13,313 bases of DNA from Oscillospiraceae bacterium (GTDB taxonomy: Bacteria; Bacillota; Clostridia; Oscillospirales; UBA929). Every line of letters starts with the position of its first letter. The first letter of the stretch is position 1. Location of the stretch: NCBI GenBank assembly GCA_031271525.1, contig JAISVO010000018.1, forward strand, positions 1 to 13,313, written 5' to 3'. Below the pieces are notes generated by a model that saw only the letters and a program-made list of their open reading frames with translations, did no database searches and was not told where the DNA came from. The translations under genes and the position numbers were made by a program. Positions 1 to 5,815 of the stretch are shown in pieces.

Positions 1-222
1 CGCTTTCTTCCACAGGGCGGTGATGTCCGGATCGGCGGTGTCGGCGCGCCCCAGCACGGTGAGACAGGGCTTCTCCTTTTGGAGAGTCACAATGTCCGGG
101 TTGCTGCTGGACGCCGGGATCCGGGCGTCCAGCAGGACGATCACCCCATCCGCGCCGTTGATGTCGCCCTCAAGCTGCCGCCGGGTCTTCGCCATGTGAC
201 CCGGATACCACTGTATATTCAC
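1..222 (-). CDS. rbgA: Ribosome biogenesis GTPase RbgA (YlqF), N-terminal part only
   Basis: RbgA is a circularly permuted GTPase that acts late in assembly of the large (50S) ribosomal subunit. Only the first 74 codons are inside the window; the gene runs off the left edge. Visible family signatures are the opening NIQWYPGHMAKTRR and LLDARIPASSSNP (about residues 30-42). The start is GTG at 222-220, which overlaps the lepB stop by 4 bases (GTGA), so the two genes are translationally coupled in the usual rplS-lepB-rbgA order. No strong Shine-Dalgarno precedes it, which fits coupling. Oddity: where the family has the guanine-specificity motif NKxD (G4), this protein reads GRAD at about residues 58-61. 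The G1, G2 and G3 motifs lie outside the window, so I cannot tell whether the rest of the GTPase is intact. Family assignment is secure; function of this variant is less so. Confidence 0.93.
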   Translation of the reverse strand, partial: MNIQWYPGHMAKTRRQLEGDINGADGVIVLLDARIPASSSNPDIVTLQKEKPCLTVLGRADTADPDITALWKKA

Positions 223-827
223 ACTGTACCTATTCTGTTCAGCGGCAGGAGACGTATCAGCACCCTCCCGATGATGCACCGCCGGTCGACAAAGCCGATG
301 TCGGAGGAGCGGCTGTCCCGGGAGGCGTTCCGGTTGTCGCCCATCAGGAAGTATTGCCCCTCCGGGACGATGAGAGTTCCTTGCGAGTCCTCGGAAAAAC
401 TGCTCCAGCGCCAGTCCTGCTCCCGAATATAGTCTTCCCGCAGCTCCTCGCCGTTGATCCGAAGAACGCCGTCCGTATAGCTGATCTCGTCGCCCGGGAG
501 TCCGATCACCCGCTTGACAAAGGGGCTGTAATTCCCGGTGTCCGGGTTATAGGAGGCTGTGACGCCATACTTGGAGAACATGACGATGTCGCCCCGCTTT
601 GGTGTGTAGAAGAGATTGGAGATCAGCAGCATATCCTGCTCCTGCAGGGTGTCCTGCATCGAATACTGCCGTACCGAAAAGACGGAAGCGATAAAGACAA
701 AGACCAGCACAATCCCCACAATCGCACTGACCAGCGACTGCGCCCATTCGTAGAGTTCCTTCGCGATGTCGAACTGTTCCTTCTTGGGGGCTTCCCCGCC
801 GTTACCCGGGGTCAGTTCCTCGTACAT
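219..827 (-). CDS. lepB: Signal peptidase I
   Basis: Type I signal peptidase: a membrane serine protease with a Ser/Lys dyad that removes signal peptides from exported proteins on the outer face of the cytoplasmic membrane. At 202 residues it has normal Gram-positive length. It has a short cytoplasmic N-terminus, one transmembrane segment (about 31-51), then the catalytic serine in YSMQDTL (Ser56), the general-base lysine in FVKRVIGLPGD (Lys105) and the box E motif GDNRNASRDSR (163-173). The usual proline after SMx is aspartate here (SMQDTL against SMxPTL), a mild deviation. The ATG at 827 is preceded by AAAGGAG at a spacing of about 11 bases. It starts 18 bases after the stop of a decayed second lepB (846-1067), and its own stop overlaps the rbgA start. 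I see no promoter of its own, so it is probably co-transcribed from the rplS promoter. Confidence 0.97.
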   Translation of the reverse strand: MYEELTPGNGGEAPKKEQFDIAKELYEWAQSLVSAIVGIVLVFVFIASVFSVRQYSMQDTLQEQDMLLISNLFYTPKRGDIVMFSKYGVTASYNPDTGNYSPFVKRVIGLPGDEISYTDGVLRINGEELREDYIREQDWRWSSFSEDSQGTLIVPEGQYFLMGDNRNASRDSRSSDIGFVDRRCIIGRVLIRLLPLNRIGTV

Positions 828-986
828 AGAGACTCGCGCTCCTTTCTAAACCGTTCCGATTCGGGTCAACGGAAGAATCCGCAGCAACACCCGTCCGAGG
901 ATATAACGCCGGGCGATGAAGCCGACCATAGGCGACAACATGACTTGGAACTCTCCGGCAACGAAGGCGAAGGTAAGTACAACCCC

Positions 987-1012
987 CACAATCGCTCCGA
1001 CGAGCGATTGTG
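987..1012 (-). repeat. Perfect 11-bp inverted repeat inside the lepB remnant
   Basis: CACAATCGCTC (987-997) and GAGCGATTGTG (1002-1012) are exact reverse complements around a 4-base loop. In the rplS-lepB transcript this would fold into a stable hairpin. The corresponding stretch in intact lepB pairs much less well. It is not followed by a T-run in either direction, so it is not a standard intrinsic terminator. Confidence 0.7.
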
Positions 1013-1040
1013 CCTAGCCGAAGCGTTTCTGCGCGAGGTC

Positions 1041-1060
1041 AACCGGCCGGTTAACCGGTT
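1041..1060. repeat. Nested AACCGG/CCGGTT palindromes
   Basis: This 20-base stretch contains three overlapping perfect palindromes: AACCGGCCGGTT (1041-1052), CCGGTTAACCGG (1047-1058) and AACCGGTT (1053-1060). It falls in codons 3-9 of the lepB remnant, just after the GTG start. No function is evident. It could be an operator, but chance is also possible in GC-rich sequence. Confidence 0.4.
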
Positions 1061-1087
1061 CGCACACAGATATGCCCTCCTATTCAG

Positions 1088-1115
1088 AAGCCGGAACGGG
1101 AAACCGTTCCGGCTT
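1088..1115 (-). terminator. Strong hairpin just after rplS, terminator-like but lacking a T-run
   Basis: A perfect 12-bp stem (1088-1099 with 1104-1115; arm AAGCCGGAACGG on the minus strand, 4-base loop TTTC) starts 4 bases after the rplS stop codon. It is followed by CTGAATAGG rather than by a U-run, so it may stop transcription only partly, or protect the rplS end of the message while lowering lepB and rbgA output. The structure is certain; its role is inferred. Confidence 0.5.
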
Positions 1116-1119
1116 TACG

Positions 1120-1461
1120 TCAGATGCGGATCTTGACTTTGGCGCTCTTGCCGACGCGGTTACGCAGATAGTAGAGTTTCGCACGGCGGACACGCCCGTG
1201 GCGCATAACTTCGACTCGTGCGATATTCGGAGCGTGGGTTGGGAAGACCTTTTCGACGCCGATTCCGTAAGATACGCGGCGGACGGTGAAGGTTTCGCTG
1301 ATTCCGCCGTGCTTCTTCGCGATGACCAGTCCCTCAAAGACCTGCACGCGTTCCCGCGCGCCCTCTTTAATCCGAACGTGGACACGCACCATGTCGCCGA
1401 TTTCAACGACCGGCGGGTCTTGTTTCAGCTGACTCTCAGTGAGCGCTTTGAGATAGTCCAT
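1120..1461 (-). CDS. rplS: 50S ribosomal protein L19
   Basis: L19 is a component of the large ribosomal subunit at the interface with the 30S subunit. The 113 residues match the family's usual length (about 115). Recognisable blocks are GDMVRVHVRIKEG (about 22-34), the central VFEGLVIAKKHGG with ETFTVRRVSYGIGVE, and the C-terminal RAKLYYLRNRVGKSAKVK. The ATG at 1461 is preceded by AGAGGGG (1480-1474) with about 12 bases between. A consensus-like promoter lies at 1558-1586, about 90 bases before the start, and a perfect 12-bp hairpin follows the stop. It leads the rplS-(lepB remnant)-lepB-rbgA group, a typical Firmicute order. Confidence 0.98.
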   Translation of the reverse strand: MDYLKALTESQLKQDPPVVEIGDMVRVHVRIKEGARERVQVFEGLVIAKKHGGISETFTVRRVSYGIGVEKVFPTHAPNIARVEVMRHGRVRRAKLYYLRNRVGKSAKVKIRI

Positions 1462-1551
1462 ATTATTTGAATACCCCTCTTTCTCGTGCTTTCGTGGGAG
1501 TTAGAAAACCCAGAGGAAAGCCGGTCTGCGGGCACGGAAAGTGACCGCACT
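1462..1551 (-). promoter_or_regulatory. rplS 5' leader, possible autoregulatory structure
   Basis: About 90 bases separate the predicted transcription start (near 1551) from the rplS ATG. CCTCT (1516-1512) can pair with the AGAGG of the Shine-Dalgarno (1480-1476), and TGGG/CCCA can pair inside that stem. Ribosomal protein L19 leaders are known in Firmicutes. I cannot confirm by eye that this one fits the described consensus. Confidence 0.3.
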
Positions 1552-1557
1552 TTAAGG

Positions 1558-1586
1558 AGTGTACCACAAACCGAAGTTTTTGTCAA
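1558..1586 (-). promoter_or_regulatory. Promoter of rplS (SigA type)
   Basis: Read on the minus strand: a perfect -35 TTGACA (1586-1581), a 17-base spacer, and -10 TACACT (1563-1558). The spacing is optimal and it points at rplS with a leader of about 90 bases. This is the best promoter match in the window. Confidence 0.85.
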
Positions 1587-1646
1587 TGCGTTGACGGGCA
1601 GATTTTTAAAACAACCCGGTAAATCCAATAGGCCGCAGCCCATAAC

Positions 1647-1676
1647 TTGACAGCGGCAGGGCGGGTATGATACGAT
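1647..1676 (+). promoter_or_regulatory. Candidate promoter of the small lipoprotein gene
   Basis: TTGACA (1647-1652), an 18-base spacer and TACGAT (1671-1676). The start of transcription would fall near 1683, just before the AGGGGG ribosome site at 1684. This leaves a very short leader and excludes the in-frame ATG at 1667 as the start codon. Confidence 0.6.
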
Positions 1677-1696
1677 ACGTTGCAGGGGGTGACGGA

Positions 1697-2230
1697 TTGA
1701 AAAAGACGACCTTCATTTTGTGCTTACTGCTGATATGCGCCGGATGCGGAAATAAACCGGATGCGGGGATTCCGAATCTGGAGGTGTCCTCAGGTCAAGT
1801 GCCTCTTGAGATGATTGGGAGGGAGTGCGGCGAAAACGGGGCGTTTTTCGTTGTGAGCGGCTTTTCCATGTGTATGGGTACGGGAATTGAAAAAAGATAC
1901 CTTCCAAACGGCGAAACAATTGAGTTCGCGTTTGGCGACCGGGAACCGGATAAGTGGACACTGACCGAACACATCCTTAAGGAAGGCGGGGAACCCAAAT
2001 ACACGACCGAGACGGAGGGGAAAGATATTACCCTCATCCTCAAAGACGGGCGTGGTTCGTTCGTTATCGAGCCTAACCTCCGGACGGCGCTCAGTTCCAA
2101 CAGCAAGGATTATCTGCCCGGGAACACCCTAAAAGGTTACCGTCTGCTCTGTTCGTTCGGACCCGACGAGTTTGAGTACACATTCATCATCCGGGGGGAC
2201 GCGCTGTTCAGAATGGTTGTTGAGGAATAG
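1697..2230 (+). CDS. Small predicted lipoprotein of unknown family
   Basis: I do not recognise this protein family. The best start is TTG at 1697, seven bases after AGGGGG (1684-1689). It gives 177 residues beginning with a classic lipoprotein signal: charged LKKTT, hydrophobic core FILCLLLIC, and CAG|C with the lipidated cysteine at residue 17. An in-frame ATG at 1667 would add ten residues ahead of the signal and lies upstream of the predicted transcription start. After lipidation the mature part is about 160 residues, mostly polar, rich in short beta-like stretches (AFFVVSGFSM, KDITLILKDG, YTFIIRGDALF), with no repeats or transmembrane segment. It is probably anchored on the outer face of the membrane. 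It stands alone between two minus-strand operons, and its last 23 bases overlap the end of aroE tail to tail. Confidence 0.8.
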   Translation: MKKTTFILCLLLICAGCGNKPDAGIPNLEVSSGQVPLEMIGRECGENGAFFVVSGFSMCMGTGIEKRYLPNGETIEFAFGDREPDKWTLTEHILKEGGEPKYTTETEGKDITLILKDGRGSFVIEPNLRTALSSNSKDYLPGNTLKGYRLLCSFGPDEFEYTFIIRGDALFRMVVEE

Positions 2231-2966
2231 CCGCCTCCACCCTCGCCTTCAAACCCTTCACATCCAAGGACCGGCGGAGGTAGATTTCGTCGGACAGGAT
2301 CGCTTGGTAAATCAGCATCGGCAGCCCGTTCTGTGTCCGAAGCCCCAGTGTGGACGCTTCCTGTAAAAACGACGTCACCGGCGGGCTGTAGAGCAGGTCG
2401 ACCACAACGGCGGTCTTGGGTAGGTGTTGCAGGAAATTTAAGTCATCCCAATCCTGCCCCTTCATCCCGAGAGGCGTGGCGTTGATCAGCAAGCCGGTCT
2501 GGGGCATCCATTTGTGCAACTCCGCAGTTCCCTCGCGAACTGATACGCTCCGTACCGTTGCGTCCCGCCCGGTCATCGCGCCGCTCAGCACCGAAGCAAC
2601 CGAACCCTGTCCCGCGATGACAACAGACATCCCGGCGAGGTCAACCTCCAGTTCGTCCAGAGCGAGCAAAAAGCCGTCACCGTCAGTGGAGAAGCCGGTC
2701 AGCATCCCGTCCGGCTCAATCCGCACGGTGTTGACCGACGCCATCTTGCTTCCGCAGACAGCGGCGGCTTCGGCTTTAAGCGGCATCGTCACATTGAAAC
2801 CGCCGATGCCCTCGGCTTTGACGGTGGGCAGCCAAGCCGCAAGCCCGTCCTTTTTCACTTGAAATTTCCGGTAGGTCAGTGGAAGGCCCAGCTCGGAGAA
2901 AACCGCCGTGTGGATCGCGGGGGAAAGGCTGTGGGCGATCGGGTCGCCGATCACCGCTAGGAACAT
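2208..2966 (-). CDS. aroE: Shikimate dehydrogenase (NADP+)
   Basis: Reduces 3-dehydroshikimate to shikimate with NADPH, the fourth step of the shikimate pathway, in the cytoplasm. The 252 residues are slightly short of the usual 270-290. Substrate-site motifs are present: SLSPAIH (13-19), GFNVTMPLK with catalytic Lys64, Asn79 in ASVNT, and Asp95 in FSTDGDGF, followed by NATPLGM (162-168) and the C-terminal NGLPMLIYQA. The dinucleotide-binding loop reads GQGSVASV (119-126) instead of the common GAGGAxRA. It still fits GxGxxA but lacks the usual NADP-phosphate-facing arginine, so cofactor preference may differ. The ATG at 2966 lies inside the end of aroQ (10-base overlap). It is the last gene of the operon; I see no terminator after it, and its 3' end runs into the convergent lipoprotein gene. 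Confidence 0.95.
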   Translation of the reverse strand: MFLAVIGDPIAHSLSPAIHTAVFSELGLPLTYRKFQVKKDGLAAWLPTVKAEGIGGFNVTMPLKAEAAAVCGSKMASVNTVRIEPDGMLTGFSTDGDGFLLALDELEVDLAGMSVVIAGQGSVASVLSGAMTGRDATVRSVSVREGTAELHKWMPQTGLLINATPLGMKGQDWDDLNFLQHLPKTAVVVDLLYSPPVTSFLQEASTLGLRTQNGLPMLIYQAILSDEIYLRRSLDVKGLKARVEAAIPQQPF

Positions 2967-3379
2967 AAGTAATCAATCGCCAGCAGATACCCTTCGATCC
3001 CCAGCCCGCAAATTTGCCCGACACATCCGGCGGCGGTCACCGAGGTGTGCCGGAACGTCTCGCGCTTATGGATATTACTGAGGTGTACCTCCACGGTAGG
3101 TATCCCGCACGCGGTCAGCGCATCGAGGATCGCGATGCTTGTGTGGGAAAAGGCTGCCGGGTTCAGCACAATACTGTCGAACATCCCGACGGCGTTCTGG
3201 ATCCTTGTGACCAGTTCGCCTTCATGGTTTGTCTGCACGAATGTGACCTCCGCGCCGCGCCGCTTCGCGCGTTCCTTCGCGGCGGCCTCCAGCTCCGCGT
3301 AGGTGGCGGTGCCATAATGCTCCGGTTCCCGCTTGCCGAGCAGATTGATGTTGGGACCGTTGAGGACAAGAATTTTCAT
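2957..3379 (-). CDS. aroQ: 3-dehydroquinate dehydratase, type II
   Basis: Converts 3-dehydroquinate to 3-dehydroshikimate (third step of the shikimate pathway) by the type II, trans-elimination mechanism; the family forms dodecamers. Length is 140 residues, typical. Clear motifs: LNGPNINLLGKREPEHYG with loop Arg17 and catalytic Tyr22, QTNHEGELV (49-57), LNPAAFSHTSIA with Asn73 and catalytic His79 (most relatives have AYTHTS), and EVHLSNIHKRETFRHTS (97-113). The ATG at 3379 overlaps the aroK stop (ATGA), and the end overlaps aroE by 10 bases. It sits between the kinase and the dehydrogenase of the same pathway. Confidence 0.97.
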   Translation of the reverse strand: MKILVLNGPNINLLGKREPEHYGTATYAELEAAAKERAKRRGAEVTFVQTNHEGELVTRIQNAVGMFDSIVLNPAAFSHTSIAILDALTACGIPTVEVHLSNIHKRETFRHTSVTAAGCVGQICGLGIEGYLLAIDYLCS

Positions 3380-3858
3380 ATGTCAGCTCCCTTCATTACT
3401 TGCAGGATGCGCTCCGCGCATTCCTCCGGTGTCGTATCATTGCAGACCGTTATGTCGGCGTACCGCCTGTACAGCGGCAACCGCTCCCTGTACAACGCTT
3501 CCCATTGGGCGGCGCTGCCGCTCAGTGGACGGACCGCATTGTTGGTGCGGATTAAGCCGGGCGGACGGGTGAGGAAGATGATGACGCCGTTTCGCCGCAG
3601 AGCTTCCATATTGGCGGGGTCCTTCACCGCGCCGCCACCGGTCGCGATTACAACGCCTTGGAGCTTGCTCAGCCGGGCGATCACCCGCTTTTCGGCTTCT
3701 CGGAACGCCCCTTCCCCGTCGGCCGCGAAGATGTCCGGGATAGATCGCCCCTCATCCGCCTCAATTTCGGTGTCGGAGTCAAGGAAGGGGGAACCTAACA
3801 GCGGACCGACCGTGCTTTTGCCGCATCCCGGCATACCGATCAAAACAACATTCTTCAC
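3376..3858 (-). CDS. aroK: Shikimate kinase
   Basis: Phosphorylates shikimate at the 3-OH using ATP (fifth step of the pathway). Seen are the Walker A motif GMPGCGKST (residues 8-16 from the chosen start), DSD (27-29) for shikimate/Mg binding, FR (52-53), the GGGA turn (74-77) and the lid RPLSG (110-114), all in the normal order of the NMP-kinase fold. I chose GTG at 3858, giving 160 residues and a 4-base GTGA overlap with aroC, the same pattern as the neighbouring junctions. An in-frame GTG at 3882 would add eight residues (MAIIGNAA) inside aroC and is less likely. The C-terminus overlaps aroQ by 4 bases. Confidence 0.95.
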   Translation of the reverse strand: MKNVVLIGMPGCGKSTVGPLLGSPFLDSDTEIEADEGRSIPDIFAADGEGAFREAEKRVIARLSKLQGVVIATGGGAVKDPANMEALRRNGVIIFLTRPPGLIRTNNAVRPLSGSAAQWEALYRERLPLYRRYADITVCNDTTPEECAERILQVMKGADI

Positions 3859-4781
3859 AGCGGCATTCCCGATAATAGCCACAAATCCAACAACCCCAGC
3901 GCGGTTACGGCCTCCACGACCGGCACAGCCCTCGGGACGATGCAGGGGTCATGCCGTCCCCTAACCGTCAGCTTTGCCGGAAGCCCGGTGCGGAGATCGA
4001 TGGTATCCTGTTCGGTCGCGATTGACGGGGTGGGTTTTAAATAGACGGAGAAGATGAGGGTCTTGCCGGTTGTGATACCGCCCAGAACGGCGTAGGGATA
4101 GGTGTTTGACACGCTTCCGCGCTCGGTCGAGAGGGTGATGCCGTTCTCAAACTCCAATGCCTTGACGGCGGGGATTGAGAAGAGGAGCGCCGCTAGCCGG
4201 CTCTCCGCCGAGCCAAAAAACGGCTCACCCAGTCCCGCCGGCAGTCCGCTTACCTCACAGGTGATTTGCCCGCCCAGCGAGTCACCCTCTTTCTTGGCGT
4301 TCAGGATCGCGTTTGTCGAGGGGCGCACCGCCGCCGCGTCGATTGTAACCCCCGACAGGAGCTGCCGCGCCAAGGCTCCGGCGAAGACGAGAGGAGCCGT
4401 CAACCGCCCGGAGAAGTGCCCGCCTCCCCGATAGTCGGCAAAGCCCTTATATTTGATGTGCGCCGTCAGATCGGCGTGACCCGGGCGGGGAAGCCACGGC
4501 TGGTAGTCGCCCGATTTCGTGTCGGTGTTGCGGAAGAGGCAGCAGAGGGGCGCGCCGGTGGCTTTGCCGTTAAACAGACCGCTCACGATCTCCGGTTCGT
4601 CGGCTTCCCGGCGGGCGGTCGTTTCGGGACTCTGCCCCGGAGCGCGGCGGCGCATCTGGAACCGCACGGCGTCCATATCAGGCATAAAACCCGGTGGCAG
4701 CCCGTCGATAACAATTCCGACCGCCTCCCCGTGGGACTCCCCAAAAATAGAAACTTTTAACTTTTCCCCAAAGGTATTCAT
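3855..4781 (-). CDS. aroC: Chorismate synthase, short form
   Basis: Makes chorismate from EPSP by 1,4-elimination of phosphate, using reduced FMN; this is the last common step to aromatic amino acids and folate. Family signatures: FGESHGEAVGIVIDGLPPG (13-31, His17), RRRAPG (44-49), RPGHADLT (99-106), GGGHFSGRLTAP (119-130), FGSAESRLAALLFSIPAVKALEFENG (189-214) and RGRHDPCIVPRAVPVVEA (274-291, His277). At 308 residues it is about 50-80 shorter than most bacterial AroC. The shortening is mainly between GVTIDAAAV and NAKKEGDSLGG (about 144-171), and after EFENG, where relatives carry a longer FMN-contacting stretch with a GSExND-like motif. Both ends are intact, so this reads as a compact version rather than a truncation. 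The ATG at 4781 overlaps aroB (ATGA). Confidence 0.94.
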   Translation of the reverse strand: MNTFGEKLKVSIFGESHGEAVGIVIDGLPPGFMPDMDAVRFQMRRRAPGQSPETTARREADEPEIVSGLFNGKATGAPLCCLFRNTDTKSGDYQPWLPRPGHADLTAHIKYKGFADYRGGGHFSGRLTAPLVFAGALARQLLSGVTIDAAAVRPSTNAILNAKKEGDSLGGQITCEVSGLPAGLGEPFFGSAESRLAALLFSIPAVKALEFENGITLSTERGSVSNTYPYAVLGGITTGKTLIFSVYLKPTPSIATEQDTIDLRTGLPAKLTVRGRHDPCIVPRAVPVVEAVTALGLLDLWLLSGMPL

Positions 4782-5815
4782 CTGAGCACCTCCGTCAATC
4801 GGTCCACCTCGATGGGGCAGAGCACCGCCTCCCCGATCCGTTTCAACAGCACGAGGGTGAGGGTGCCGCCCATCCGCTTCTTGTCGGTGATGATGCCGGT
4901 GTAGTCAACCGTCATCCCGGTTCGCACCGGAAGTCCCAGCTTGGTCAGGACAGCGCAGAGTTCCTGCGATGTCCCAGTCTTGGTAATCCCCAGTCTCTCG
5001 CCCAGCTCCGCCGCGACGACCATCCCAAGGGCGACCGCCTCGCCGTGGTTGTAACGGCTGAAGCCGCCCTGCGCTTCTATGACATGCCCGAAGGTGTGCC
5101 CGAAGTTCAATGTCATCCGCCCGCCGGTGTCCCGCTCGTCTTCCTCGACGAAGGTCCGTTTGATCTCGCAGTTCCGTCCGATCACCGTCTCAAGGTCGTA
5201 CTGCCCGTCCCGGATCTGGGAAAACAGTTCGGCGTCGGCAATCGCGCCGTGCTTGACAATCTCCGCCATTCCGCAGGCAAACTCCCGGGGCGGCAGGGTT
5301 TTCAAGGTGTCGGTATCAGTCAGAACCAACCTCGGCTGATGGAACGCGCCGATCAGGTTTTTGCCGAGTTGGTGGTTGATCGCCGTCTTACCCCCCACCG
5401 AGCTGTCCACCTGTGCCAAGAGGGTAGTCGGAATCTGCACAAAAGGAAGGCCCCGGAGCAGGGTTGCGGCGACGTAACCCGCGAGGTCACCGACGACACC
5501 GCCGCCCAGCGCGATGACGACGTCCCGGCGACTGATCTTCGCCGCCAGCATTGAGGTGTACAGGCGGGACAGTACGGCTTCCGATTTGCTTCCCTCGCCG
5601 GGCGGCACAGTCAGCAAAACCGGCTCGATCCCAGCCTCCAGCAGCGATTCTCGAAGCGCTTCCCCGTACAGCGGGCCGACATTGCCGTCGGTAACGGTAA
5701 ACGCTTTCCCACAGAGCAGCAGCTCCCGGATGGACGACCCCGCCGAGCGGAGCAGCCCCGGTCCGATCAGGATGTCATATGCCGAGCCGGGGAGGAGTAC
5801 GCTGACACGATTCAT
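4778..5815 (-). CDS. aroB: 3-dehydroquinate synthase
   Basis: Cyclises DAHP to 3-dehydroquinate, the second step of the shikimate pathway; needs NAD+ and a divalent metal (Zn or Co). The start chosen is ATG at 5815, which overlaps the tyrA stop by 4 bases and gives 345 residues, the family's usual length. The reading frame stays open up to 6001, but that extension is tyrA read out of frame. Motifs: PPGEGSKS (71-78), ALGGGVVGDLAGYVAAT (102-118) for NAD, QIPTTLLAQVDSSVGGKTAIN (127-147), and metal ligands Glu185 (GMAEIVKHG), His240 (NFGHTFGH) and His257 (NHGEA), with the 17-residue spacing between the two histidines seen in characterised enzymes. It is followed by aroC with an ATGA overlap. Confidence 0.97.
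   Translation of the reverse strand: MNRVSVLLPGSAYDILIGPGLLRSAGSSIRELLLCGKAFTVTDGNVGPLYGEALRESLLEAGIEPVLLTVPPGEGSKSEAVLSRLYTSMLAAKISRRDVVIALGGGVVGDLAGYVAATLLRGLPFVQIPTTLLAQVDSSVGGKTAINHQLGKNLIGAFHQPRLVLTDTDTLKTLPPREFACGMAEIVKHGAIADAELFSQIRDGQYDLETVIGRNCEIKRTFVEEDERDTGGRMTLNFGHTFGHVIEAQGGFSRYNHGEAVALGMVVAAELGERLGITKTGTSQELCAVLTKLGLPVRTGMTVDYTGIITDKKRMGGTLTLVLLKRIGEAVLCPIEVDRLTEVLR

Larger units (their letters stand above)
846..1067 (-). pseudogene. Decayed second signal peptidase I gene (lepB remnant)
   Basis: Translating one frame from a GTG at 1067 (GGAGGG at 1080-1075, 7-base spacer) to the TAG at 846 gives 73 codons that align end to end with the neighbouring LepB, except for a missing middle. 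The N-terminal part VDLAQKRFG*AQSLVGAIVG matches LepB residues 19-38. The asterisk is a TAG (1016-1014) exactly where LepB has Trp28 (TGG). The transmembrane part agrees at about 14 of 20 positions, and the C-terminal part ending LPLTRIGTV at about 18 of 25. Between them roughly 119 codons are gone (junction about 930-956), taking the catalytic Ser, the Lys and box E with them. The deletion keeps frame. It cannot encode a peptidase, so this is a tandem lepB paralogue that has decayed. The alignment was done by eye and is unambiguous at both ends. Confidence 0.88.

Noticed and set aside
846..1067. Lepb remnant as a functional small membrane protein
   Set aside because: The in-frame TAG at 1016-1014 interrupts it and no start codon with a ribosome site follows that would restore the transmembrane part.
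354..1136. 260-codon open frame on the plus strand
   Set aside because: It is antisense to lepB, the lepB remnant and the start of the rplS end; the minus strand carries clear homology and ribosome sites. The length reflects GC-rich codon bias.
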